A stretch of DNA of 64,000 nt. Source: Dichotomocladium elegans (taxonomy: Eukaryota > Mucoromycota > Mucoromycetes > Mucorales > Lichtheimiaceae). The translations under genes were made by a program, and so were the position numbers. How positions within the stretch are numbered: position 1 is the stretch's first letter; the number at the start of each line of letters is the position of its first letter. Positions 34,285 through 48,376 of the stretch are shown here, piece after piece. Where the stretch lies: contig JAIXMN010000013.1 in the NCBI GenBank assembly GCA_025716815.1, positions 930,001 to 994,000 on the forward strand. Reading direction: 5' to 3'. The notes beneath the pieces were generated by a model, which did no database searches, was not told where the DNA came from, and saw nothing but the letters and a program-made list of their open reading frames with translations.

Positions 34285-34930
34285 TCCAACACAATTATTC
34301 AGCGCCAGGGCGTGTCAAAGGTAATGATCAAGAAGTTAGTCTGTACTACAGTCAACTTCTGTCAGATCGCAAAAGGTGTTCCTCGCAAAGCCGTTTTATT
34401 CAGACCCGTTGCGTTACCTATAACAATGTAAAAAGGTGGAAAGAAAAAAGATAGTCGCAGAGGAAGTAAGAGAAAAAGTCAGTTGTGAGACTGGTGATTT
34501 TGAGTTCGATACACACACACACACGCACATACACACACACACACACACGCTCGCTGAAAGCTAAAAAGAAAAAAGGGGGCCGGCGGGGAAATCGTCACAT
34601 ATCACTGCTTTTTTTTTTTTTTGGCTTACATTTACAAACCCACACAGCAATCATTCTCATCGAAGCCAATCTCTTTCTCTCTCCCCCCTCGAGAAAGCCT
34701 GTCACACAATAGTAATGTCCTTACGCATTTTGGTCCGCTGAACACGCCAAGAGCGGTCTCAAACCCGTGCCCGATTATATTGGAGTAAGTGTGAGAAAGG
34801 AGGATGAGCGCGTTATACTGTGATTACACAAAGGACAATAACATGGCAGGTCGGTAAAATGGCTGGAAATACAAGAAGGGGTGTAATAAAAGTGTAGGAG
34901 GAGAAACGGGAGGATAATACGTTGACTTGT
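34285..34930. other. intergenic with CA microsatellite
   Basis: No gene is seen. A (CA)n run with interruptions lies at about 34511-34548 and a T-run at 34610-34622. The region serves as upstream sequence of the GATA-SET gene and downstream flank of the Munc13-like gene, which transcribe the same way. Confidence 0.5.
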
Positions 34931-37900
34931 TCATAAGTGCTTCGATTCGCGCTGATGGCGGCTTTCACGTTGCTGGCCTACTTCATTTAGTAGCGCCCGG
35001 TAATTTTTGTTTTCAAGCTTGTCCAACGGAACACCGTCTCCATCCTCGCCTCCGTTGAAAAATATCTTTAGGAGCTATTTTTTTCCGTCGATATGAGCTC
35101 AACCACACACCATAATCGCAACCCATCTCGGTTATACCTCGAGCCACTTGAAGATCACGTGCTCCTCGTATTCGTCCAAGGGCGACGCATCTTGCTGTTG
35201 ATCCGCAGGCCCCGCAGGCCGCAGGATATTCTTCAGTGAATCGAGCATCTCGTTCCATATTCTCAGGACAACCAGGTGCATATTCGTTTCCGACAGATTG
35301 TCGTTCAGGCACTTGAGGTTCTTTTCTAGATAATCCAATAGCGGTACAATGGCCTCCTCACATTCTTGAAGACTGGGCTCCACTTGTTTGTTCGCTCCTC
35401 TAAAGGAAAATAAGCTCTTTTCGCGTCGAAGAAGTTTGTCGAGTGTTCGACGTGAAATACAAAAGCGCATAAACTGACCCATCTAATGTAAAAAAAGGGG
35501 GTGAGCACTCCAAGCATACCGACCAGTCTACATCCCCCTCCCCACCGACCTGATCTACAATCATCGATGCCGCATCATTTTCAGCACGCTTAAGTGCCCG
35601 GAACGACTTAACAAACCAGAATTGAATGTCGTCTTTTTCGCCCACAAGGCTGACTCGCAACTGAAGTCGGCCTTGAGGGTGGAGTCCCAGCGTGAATTCA
35701 TGTGTTTGGTAATCGTCGTAATATTCCGGCGAGAGCTTGAACCATACACTTCCACATTCGCGGTTCGCGCCAATGACATCTTCATCGTATACCAGCGCCA
35801 GAACATCAACGGCTCTCTCGTTCAAGACGATATCAAACGTCTGATCCCACCGAGGATTCACTGTTTTATAGATTGTTCGGGTTTTCACAACTTCTTCTTT
35901 GTTGATTTCCAGAACGACGTATGGGTCGCTCAGGCCGTTATTGTCCAGTCCCAGCAGATTGTCTGCTCGCACAATACGAATGGTATATAAAAAGTTGGTT
36001 TGCTCCGCCCGTTCTACTGGTGTGGAAGAGCCAAATTCGCGCATACGATCTGCAATCTCATCTACGTCCATCATTTGATACAGCCGATCGAGTCTTCCCC
36101 GAGCAGCTTCGATATCATTCAGCATCACACACATCTGGCGTCGGGAATGAGTGAGTGGGTAGGTAATAATCAAGGTCACCCGCGTTCATTGTCTCTCACC
36201 TCCGGTGTGATATCACGAGCTTGCATTTCTTCTTTCCCCGAAGGTTGAGAACCTGTCAGCTGGTATCGCGCGATATCCAAAAGAGACCCTGATGTAGGGG
36301 ACTCGACGACTACTTTCTTGTCCTGTACCTCAAACTCTTCTGTTATGAACCCTTCGAGAATACTCGTGTAATGTTCCAAGGCAATGGCGATAACCTGAGT
36401 ATGTTTTCAGTAACATATCTTTTTCTTTTCTTGCGTGACCCGTCAACGGTGGATACATACCTTGCCCAACGATGTTAGAAATCTGCAGCGCTGAGGCTCA
36501 TTCGGCCATTGCAGACCCTGAACAAAATCAACCGCTTGGTGAAACATACTAAAGAGATCAACAATGGATGACGAATGGGATGCAGTCTCATTGATGCATT
36601 TGAACTAATCACCAAACTCAGTAACAGGATATACTACAAGGCTCCAGGCGAGAATACGGCATACCTCGTCTTGTTTGATAGCATTCATGACCCACTCGGG
36701 TGTAGACGCATGAGTTGTCTTAAGCCATCGCCGCGTGTGCTGCAGGAACCATGATTCGACTTTAAAGAGTGCAGCTTTGTTTCTATGGATCAAGTTTCAA
36801 CAGTTAGCGTCCTGCTCGCTTCTCTGTGATCCATCAAAGACTTGCCTCGGCCCATATTGATCGTAGAGACGTTTGAGACTGAGAACCTTGTGGTACAATT
36901 CGAATGTTACTTCAACAGGTGCTTCTCTAGCCTCTGGCGAATAAGCCCAATTTTCAATCTCGAGTGTAAAAAATGACATATGTCGGGCCATCACGATTCC
37001 GCGAACATCCAAAACACTATGTAATGCGCGCCGGTTAATATCCTTAGTTGATCTACTTTTGCATCTGCACATTACTCTTTGATAGGTTTAGGGAATTTCT
37101 TGGTGCAAATCGAACTTAGTTCTTTGATTAGCTTGTCTGCCAATGTGAGGAGGTTGTCGAGACTGTCTCGTGATGGATCGATATGAGTCTTTTCCAGAGC
37201 ACGCCATCTTTCCACTGCAGCGCCCTATTAAGCGACAAAGTTAAGATATCCTTTGTTTATGCCTTCCAAAATTGCAGACAAAGTTACTTCAACGGTCACT
37301 TCAAGACGTGTGAGAGTGAGGAACGGATCAGAATGGTCCTCTTGGTAGGCTGGGTTCTCATAAATCTTGTCCAAGATGTTGACTAGACTGTATACCCAAT
37401 CAGGCCTATCAAAGATAATACTTAACGTTAGCGACAACATGTTCATGGATTCCCCTCCCCTCCCCCACCCACATCTTCGATATTTGCGTACTTTATCTTC
37501 CAATAGTTAGATAGCGCATGTTCAAGTTCGTGCATGATCGTGTTATTTAAACCCTCGTAGGATCGGATCAAGCTTTCCCTCTATCAGACAAAAATGACCG
37601 GTGACCTATGAGCCATTGGTCCAACATTGGATTACTTCGCTTACGTCGTTGATTGCCCATGTACTCGGGTGGCTCTCTTTAATGACTTTATCCAGGGCAC
37701 GAATAGCATCTTTGACATCCTCAAGATCAAGCTTTTGTTCATCATATCGTGCCTTGATAAACTCCAAATACAAGACACCTCGGAAAGGAGCCGAAAGACG
37801 CCAGGTTCTCCAGCACTCACGCAATAGTTCGTCCGACTGTTGGGAAAGAACACTTGTCTTTGCACGTTCATTCTCAGGAACAATGTCTGTATCGTAGTCG

Positions 37901-39201
37901 ATGCACATGCTCATCAGCATGCGGAAGAATGAGCGCGGGTCATTGGGAATGAAGGTGAATGCGGGTTGGTTGCCACCCTGGAAGGATATAAAAAACCCCA
38001 AGACCGTCAAACACAACGCTCGCTCGTCTTATCCTTTGGCTTGAACATTACCACAGATTCAGCACTTGGTATTGAGTTCCTCGCACGATTAGAATCCCCA
38101 GAGAGCAGATTAGAAGAGCCAACGTCTGTTTGGTTGGTTGCGTTGAGTGCAAGATTCGGCTTCATCAACATCAGCGTATTCATCAGCTCCGTCAGCTGCT
38201 TGACTTCCCGGCGCTGCCAATTCTCATATGAATGCTGATCTAAGAAATCTTTGCGACAGCCTGGGAAAGGCTTATTCGTGTGGACATTAGTGATGCAATT
38301 TTTCAGATCGTCCAGCAGTGCCTGATATAAAATCAAAGAATAATAGCTGATGAGCTGGGATATTGGGCCTTCCTTTTACAGTCAGCAGAATAAATGAAGC
38401 ATGACTTTTTTACCGAGTCTGTGCAGAGAGGTTGGAGCTCCTGCAATTTCCTGCGATGATCCTCATTGCTAACTTGAAACAGATTCTGAACCGTGATTAT
38501 CATTGGAAACTCCTCGAGTGCCTGGATTGCTTCGTCAGCGGACGGGAGGGGCGATCCAGGGGCGACAGGTTGCTTTCGGTCTGAGTGGCTCCGGGTGGTC
38601 TTGCTAGGGCCAAGAACCCATTCAGCCTCTCCATCAGTTCCGGCGTAGCGGCCGAAGGAGCGTCCTCTTGCACTGTCTGAATGACGATCTCCGCGAACTT
38701 TGACATGTAGCGATTAAGCTGCTCATGCGAAATTGTGTTGTTGGGATCAAATTTCTTCAGCTCATCTTGACTGATCATCAAGAACTGAACTACAAGGTCG
38801 TTGACGCTGCCTGTCGGCTTATAACGGTGTTGCTGGAGTTTTGTCTGGAAGTGTGCGACCACGGCCATGAATATCTTCTCCTCATGGTCTATTCGAGTTA
38901 GGTCTTTGGATTTCTTATAGTCGTCGAGACGCTTTTGAAGGCTTCGCACAATCTCGCGTGTTAACTTGTCTGACTTTCCTTCATCCCCGAATTTGTCGGT
39001 CAGCGTATTGAGCACGCCGCCCACATGGATTGAATAACGCTCCGGGCGTTCCTTCTTTCCGTCTTTGTTGGATGAGCCAGCAGTCTGCTCAATGTATGCT
39101 CGAATAGCGCATCTCAGGGCGTAGTCATACACTGCCGCAGAATTTATAATGTTTTTCTTTCGCCCATTGCGACGGAGCTTTGAGCCGGTCCTCACCTCCA
39201 T
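34931..39201 (-). CDS. Munc13-like protein with MUN and C2 domains (Git1/Ync13 type)
   Basis: A 1117-residue protein; MUN-domain proteins prime exocytic vesicles with SNAREs, and fission yeast Ync13 acts at septation sites. Fourteen exons start at 39201, 38521, 38321, 37977, 37580, 37405, 37224, 37016, 36782, 36604, 36394, 36134, 35482 and 35074. Residues about 1-200 are a conserved fungal N-terminal region (YDYALRCAIRAYIEQ); 320-780 fit a MUN/MHD1 region (WQRREVKQLTELMNTLM, FFRMLMSMCIDYDTD). A C2 domain (about 795-905) follows, with IRIVRADNL, GLSDPYVVLEI, WDQTFDIVL and VYDEDVIGANRECG. The C-terminus is MHD2-like (FFNGGEDGDGVPLDKLE). Intron 8 is GC-AG (GCAAGT, 36845). Intron 1 is best read as GC-AG too (GCAAGA, 38604), less surely. 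Confidence 0.9.
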
Positions 39202-39622
39202 CGGATTTTCTGAGTGTCGAGATGGTATAGCTGGAAAAAAGAGAAGAAAAAGGGGTCTACGGAGTGTTAAATATAAGCTTGCTGAGGCTTGAGGTTTGAA
39301 GTTGAGAAAGAGAGCGAGAGAGAGAGTAAGCCAGACAAAAGGGCATGGCGTGTTACTTGCTGAGAGCACCAGCGCAGGACTTTTTCTTTTATTATTTTAC
39401 GTGGAAGCTTGGAATGGCACTGATATATTTATTATTCCTTGAGGGGAGGGAAGGAACTCATATAGCATGCGGTTACCTATTTTGGTAAGTCCCAGCGCAA
39501 CCCTGCGTTGACCTTCCTATAAACACCGACGCTTCGAGTGAGCGGGGTGGGGGAATGGGGGAGTTCTACTAGCCCAAATTTCTTGACCCATATTTCCAGA
39601 TGAAGTAACTCAGCTTTGCGTC
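39202..39622. promoter_or_regulatory. divergent promoter between the Munc13-like and AP-3 sigma genes
   Basis: A 421 bp gap between two outward-facing start codons. It contains pyrimidine/purine tracts (gagagcgagagagagag near 39308) and AT-rich stretches near 39385-39430. No specific operator is recognised. Confidence 0.4.
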
Positions 39623-40468
39623 ATGATCAAATCCGTTCTCATTTTCAACAATCATGGAAAGCCGCGTCTGATTAAATTCTACCAGCAAATCGTAATGCTT
39701 CTGGCGCATGGATCCATTGCCAGTCTGCTAATGGCACGAGGATTTTATGCAGGATATAGCTACCCAGCAGGCACTCGTACAGGAGATCTTCACGCTGGTG
39801 TCAAAGCGCCCAGATACAGCGTGTAATTTCCTCGAGGGCAGCAAGCTGTTAGGCGGAAAAGATACCCGTGTCATCTACCGACATTATGCAACGCTCTATT
39901 TTGTATTCGTGGTGGACGAAAGCGAAAGTGAACTTGGCATCCTCGATTTGATTCAAGTATGATTTCATCCCGGCGCGCGAGACGAGAGTCAGTTTACTTA
40001 TTCGCGCGACAACTATTGAATACCCGCATTTTTAGGTCTTTGTTGAAAGCCTTGACCGCTGTTTCGAGAACGTGTGCGAACTAGATCTGGTAAGCGTCTT
40101 ATGAGATCCCAGCTGGACTCAATAGCTTAACCTTCGTTATATATAGATTTTTCACTTTGACGAGGCAAGTGATGAAGATGATGGGCAACACTGATGTATC
40201 TGGAGAAGAGTGCGGTGGAGGGGAGTGCTGGGAGCAGGATGTTTGATAGCAAAAGACAAATTGCGTAACCGACATATTGGGGTGCGGACAGGTTCATCAT
40301 ATCCTATCTGAGATTGTGCAGGGCGGGATGGTTCTTGAAACGAATATCAACGAGATAGTGGCGGCGGTAAACGAAATGAACAGAGCCAAGAAGAAGGCCA
40401 CTGGTGTATCGACTGGCGGCCTCAGTCTACGAGCCACTGAGAAATTACGAGCCGGCTTCCGACACTAA
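39623..40468 (+). CDS. APS3: AP-3 adaptor complex subunit sigma
   Basis: A 173-residue small chain of AP-3, which sorts cargo from Golgi/endosomes to the vacuole. Five exons: 39623-39691, 39753-39956, 40036-40089, 40147-40164, 40292-40468. Motifs are MIKSVLIFNNHGKPRLIKFY, YRHYATLYFVFVVDESESEL, GILDLIQVFVESLDRCFENV and CELDLIFHFDEVHHILSEIV, with GGMVLETNINEIV. These separate it from AP-1 and AP-2 sigma. Exon 4 is just 18 nt (IFHFDE), and the intron after it is GC-AG (donor GAG|GCAAGT at 40165). The nearby GT at 40169 is out of phase. It is divergent from the Munc13-like gene. Confidence 0.95.
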
Positions 40469-42580
40469 CGATTGTATGCATTGTAGAGAAGCAGGGGATG
40501 TACGTTTATTGTAAACCTTTAGTTTATAAAGCATACCCAAAGTCTCCTGATTAACTCTTCGGCACATGCGTCGCTCTGTGTAATATTCTCTGTAGAATGA
40601 CCACGATTTAGCTGAGAAATTATACATTTAGCGCATGAGGTGATTCTGGATCTTATTGTCAATATTGATAACTTTGGATGGCAGTCGATAATCAGGATGA
40701 TATCTGTCCCTTAGTTGTTACTATCTACAATGAGAGCAAGTCCATGTTATGACAGGCTACTCGAAGTAAGCCATCTACGGAATTTGAGCACACCTGTGTT
40801 CTTCATCGAATGGACGGGTTGTTTATCAAGGATGTTTACGATTATATATATACATCTTATATATGGGCATTAAAGGAGAGAAAGAGAATTGGGTCAAAGA
40901 AATCAGCGAAAGGTTCCCAGTGATATTAAAGATTAATTTTGTTTCAATTGTGCATGGAACGTAGAGGTTTAAATATGATGTTTTTGTAGTATACCTACAG
41001 GTAGGAAAGATGCTACAGTATCTCCTGCTTTTTCTTTGTTACAGGGTGTTCCATCCCCAGTTGTACAGGGTAGAGAACAATTAAAGTGCGAGAAATAGAC
41101 AAAACATACCATTCACTTGTTGACGGTTACAGGGTATTCCCACCGTTCAGTGATGGGTGTATGGGTAACGAAACTATAGAGCGATCCAGTCATAGATAAT
41201 GCCCTGCAAAATTAGATGGAATACATTATCTGGTTCAACTTTTCCAGAAAAAGGTTAGAGCAATTGAAAACAGTGGTTATTTTGGGGCGCTCGCCAAAAG
41301 AGAGTGAACTGTAACACCAATTGATTACGAGGATCGCTGGGAGTGCACAATATGTACGTACTCAGATCTTCTCCGCAAATCAACTTAGCAGAGGGACACA
41401 AGGAAAAGAAAATATCGGATACTTTGAATACCGAACCGGATAGGAAGTTCTATGACCCTGATGCACCGTACGAGACCACAAGATTTGTAGATTTGCTCCG
41501 TTGTATTCCTACTCGAGGGTTATGGACAGATATGCCTCTTCTCTGGGAATACTGTGGTTCAATTTACTTTAAACATGCCCATGATCTGCGTTGTCTCTGC
41601 GGCTTTGGTGCTCTGCATCTGCGAACAAGAGTTCTTATATCTAAAACTATCGTCCCAGGCTATTTCACTATATGGATTATGCCAGGAGTTATCACCTTTT
41701 CGACAGCCACCATCGCATTCGTTCGACTTAAGCGATAGATACAATAGAGCAAACAAAGTTTAAAGAAAAAATCGCTTCTCATCGACGCAAGGCAACGGTT
41801 CATGTGGACATAAGGAAGTACTAGTACTGTACGGAAAGCGGAAAGGTCGAATTAAAACCTTATGCTGGTACTACGCATAATTTTAGAGTTAATCCTATGA
41901 AAGCAAGTAAGTTTAACACAACTGAACACTGCGCTGTATATCGCTTACATATTACGAAGGCAGGGACTTATCATCAGGAATAAGCGAGATCCTCTTCATA
42001 TCAAAGCGTATCGTTTATTGACGTTTTAGTACTATACGGCATTAGATGACGGATCGATCCTTCTAGGACAATATGGTGCTCAGCCATCTTTGCGGTGACA
42101 GCGCAATCAAGATGAGCGATAACTATCTCTCGTGATGATCCCTATTTGTAAGTCTGACTCTAATGCAATGGTTTCAAAATGACACAGATCATATATCCAC
42201 AAAAGTGATAGACAAACAGATTTTCGCATTTCTTCTCGAAGGTTCTTAAAAATGCGGTGGGATGGTATGGAGTTCAATGCTGTCAGAAACGAGGCGTCTC
42301 GGCGAAGCACGCATAGAGAGATTCTATGGATTTGGTAGCACGAGATACCACTTCAAACGACTAAAATGGTGGATTTTACAAATACAGAAACATAGCGGTA
42401 ACACACACAGAGAGGGAAATCTTTAACCATGCTGTTCTATTTCGCAAAGCACTCCGGGGGGAACCGACCACAAGGCCATGGCACGGCTCATCCCAAAGGG
42501 ATAGCGAAAAGCGGTAGCTTAATTGGTGTCTCTCAGTCTTTCTCTTTCTCTTTGTTTCTCTCGCTCTCATTTCTTTTCCT

Positions 42581-42629
<49 letters not shown>

Positions 42630-42786
42630 TTCTCCTCCCTCAGTAGGGGCGATCCCCATCCAAGTGCAAACTCTTTGCCCAGATCTTATTGTCCAAAAAA
42701 AGGGAAAAATAGCACCTTTTTCCCTTCCCTCTCTTTTTCTTTATTCCTTCTTCCAAAAAAACTCTTCCCTTTACGCTCATTACACA
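40469..42786. other. intergenic, no gene recognised
   Basis: About 2.3 kb without a recognised gene. The open frame at 41343-41738 (131 codons) has no family resemblance. Mariner-end-like words occur near 41040 and 41128. A long pyrimidine tract (about 42531-42645, with (CT)n at 42587-42621) lies before the Zds1-like gene and may be part of its promoter or 5' leader. Confidence 0.45.
42587..42621. repeat. (CT)n microsatellite in a pyrimidine-rich leader
   Basis: An uninterrupted CT dinucleotide run of about 17 units sits inside a ~115 bp pyrimidine tract, 165 bp before the Zds1-like ATG. Pyrimidine tracts upstream of the start are common in fungal promoters. Confidence 0.85.
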
Positions 42787-45186
42787 ATGTCCGACGTCAA
42801 GTGTCCTGAGCGATTATATGCCTTTGACACTCCTTCACGGAATTATCTCAACTATTCTCATTCGCCGTCTTCACCATCACCCGACTCCATTAATGACGAT
42901 CCCCTTCCATCCTCTCAGGATCAGATTGACAGCCATCCCTCTCTCGCCGATGATTTGCCTCCTACAGACGATTTTCTCGCGGGAGCTGCAGAAGTTGATC
43001 CCACAGCAAATGCTTCCTCGCCCAGCAGCTCATTGTCCTTGCTGTCTTTATCCCGAGATGAGAAAGAGCAAGCGACAAGAGGGCATAGAAAAGTGATTAG
43101 CATTCATGCCCCCAATCCTTCCCATCTCTTCTGGTACAAAAGCCGCCGCCCACCCGCGGGAAAAGTTTATTCACACCAAGGCTAACAGTAGGTTGCGCTG
43201 TGTGTGTGTGTGTGTCTGTGTAGGGTTCCTGCAGCACAGCATCCGGAAATAGCACCAGCCGAATTTGAGAAATTTCTGCGAGCAGGCGCGATCGCAAAAC
43301 GCGAACGGGCTAGCTTGAGACGAAGAAGCTCTATTCTTTCGGTCTCGTTCACTGCCAACGATGCCGCAAAGCAGGACTCTGAGGACATAGCAGAGGGTGA
43401 GCCTCAGCATCCGCAACAGGCTCTTGAAATAAGCAATACCCGGTTAATAGGGGATCAGGGGCTGGTAGATGCAGAGTCCGAAGCCCAGCGAAAGACTAGA
43501 CTGCGACGAAGCATTAGTCTGGACACGGCAAAAGCAGCAGGTATGCTTCCGGCTAGCCCGCGATGGGGGGGAGGGGAAATAAGCAAGGGGATGGCTTAAT
43601 TATTTCATTGGCCAAGCACAGAAGTCCAGTTGCGTCTGCCCGACTTTCTAGTCTTTGATCGCAATTCATCGCCTTTGGACCAGTCGCGTGTTCTGGTTCC
43701 CCGGGCAGATAGACCATCATTGCTGCGCCGGGGAGCACGCACCAAATTCCATCGCAACTCGGCTATTACGCCATCGTCTTCTCAGCAGCAAATCGATCGT
43801 CACCGCCAAGCCGAGTCCATGCCCCCCATTCCTTTCGATAAATCCAATTTTGGAGGCGTCACTCTATCCGACGCCGCTCCGCCTCCCCCTCATTCCTCTC
43901 TGCCCCCTTCTCCAGAATCGCTAAGCAACACTACTTCCGCCGCAACCATCACCGACAGTCTATCCACCCGACCTTCCTCTCTCTCTCCTCCTCGACCCGA
44001 ACTACAACGGAGGGCAAGTGCAGAAGAGCTCTCTCGGCTGCAGCACCAGCAACATGGCGACTTCCATTCCTTCACTGCACAGACCGAGGCGCCATTGCCA
44101 TCCCCGTCACCAGCGCCGATAACGCCACCACCACCAGCATCCCAGGCGCCACCGACGACCACAGTTCCGGTGATCATTAAGCAGCAGGCCCCAGAAATAC
44201 CTCCTTTGGGATCTTCGGAGCGTGTGGAACGCAAGTCATCCTCGTGGTCGTGGAGCTTCCGCAAAAGCAAATCTGAACAACTACGACATCAAGAGTCTAC
44301 AGCGCCGAGAAACTCGGCACCCTCTTCTTTGACAGCCGGTCGTAAATCGCCCGAACCACGGCCGTCGGTATCAACTGATTCCGGGGGCGGAAAACTATTT
44401 GGTCTGTCTTCGTTATTCTCTCGCAAGAGCTCACCGAGCAAAGCGCAGTCTACCTCGTACTCCTCCACGGCTGTTCCCAAGGACTTTCAGCTTAACAAGA
44501 TCAATCAGAACCGACTTCCCATCCATATTGAACGCGCCGTCTACCGATTATCGCATACAAAATTAGCCAATCCGCGACGACCGCTGCATGAGCAGGTTCT
44601 CATCTCGAATCTCATGTTCTGGTATTTGTCGATTGTGAGCCCCTCTCAGCCGGTCCCGAACGGCAGCAACGGCGGCGGCGGCGGCCGTGTAGTGGATTCG
44701 GGGCGGAAGTTCATTCATGCCGGGAAAAAGGGCAGGCGACGTCCGTCTTCGCAGCAACAAAAGGTTTCGAAAGGAGGAGGTGCACCTCCTCAGGAGCAAA
44801 ATAATAACGCGACGTTACATCTGTACATGAGTAACAATGCGTCGACAGGATTTGTTATTCCTGAGAACTATCTAAGGCCTCAGACTCGGCCGAAGCATCG
44901 AAAACCTAGTCTGAGCGATTCAGACGATGACGAGGATGATCAGATCAGTGACAGCAGCAGTAGTAGCAGTAGCAGTGGGTCGGATGAAGATGGCGACGAC
45001 GAGCCGTCGAAGGGCGTCCTAGCGACAATGGCTGGAAGGAAGTCAAAATCTCGGCAACAGAAGCTAACCAAAAGCAAGAAGGCATCGTCCTCATTACCAA
45101 AACATACCCATTCAGTGACCAAGACAAAAGGCGGTGGTGGCGACGATGACATACCGCTGGCCATGTGTAGAAAAACCAAAACATGA
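42787..45186 (+). CDS. Zds1-like protein (Zds C-terminal domain)
   Basis: A 742-residue, mostly disordered regulatory protein. In yeast, Zds proteins bind and localise PP2A-Cdc55 and affect mitotic entry, polarity and signalling. Three exons: 42787-43133, 43224-43540, 43622-45186. The N-terminal part has ISIHAPNPSHLFWVPAAQHP followed by EIAPAEFEKFL, which recurs in fungal Zds proteins, and an SISLD-type Ser-rich patch. The Zds_C domain, near residue 450, reads LNKINQNRLPIHIERAVYRL, SHTKLANPRRPLHEQVLISN and LMFWYLSIV. Between these lie Pro/Ser-rich, low-complexity stretches, and the tail is acidic (DSDDDEDDQ) then basic. A (TG)n run fills the end of intron 1. It is convergent with Gem1, 183 bp away. 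Confidence 0.9.
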
Positions 45187-45369
45187 ATGAAGTCCATTCT
45201 CTCTTTCCTTCCCTTTGTCGTCCATTCAACCAACCATAGCAGTTATACATAGTAAATACAAGAACGACATTTAATGATGACGATGGAGGAAAAAGAGTAT
45301 ACAGGAACAATATGACCGCCATTCATTTTTTTTTGATATATGTAGGATGTCGTACGTTATTGTCATGTT

Positions 45370-48376
<3,007 letters not shown>

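Noticed and set aside
41343..41738. 131-codon open frame downstream of AP-3 sigma
   Set aside because: Composition is unremarkable and I recognise no motif; it lies in a stretch with transposon-end-like words, so chance or decayed element sequence is likelier.
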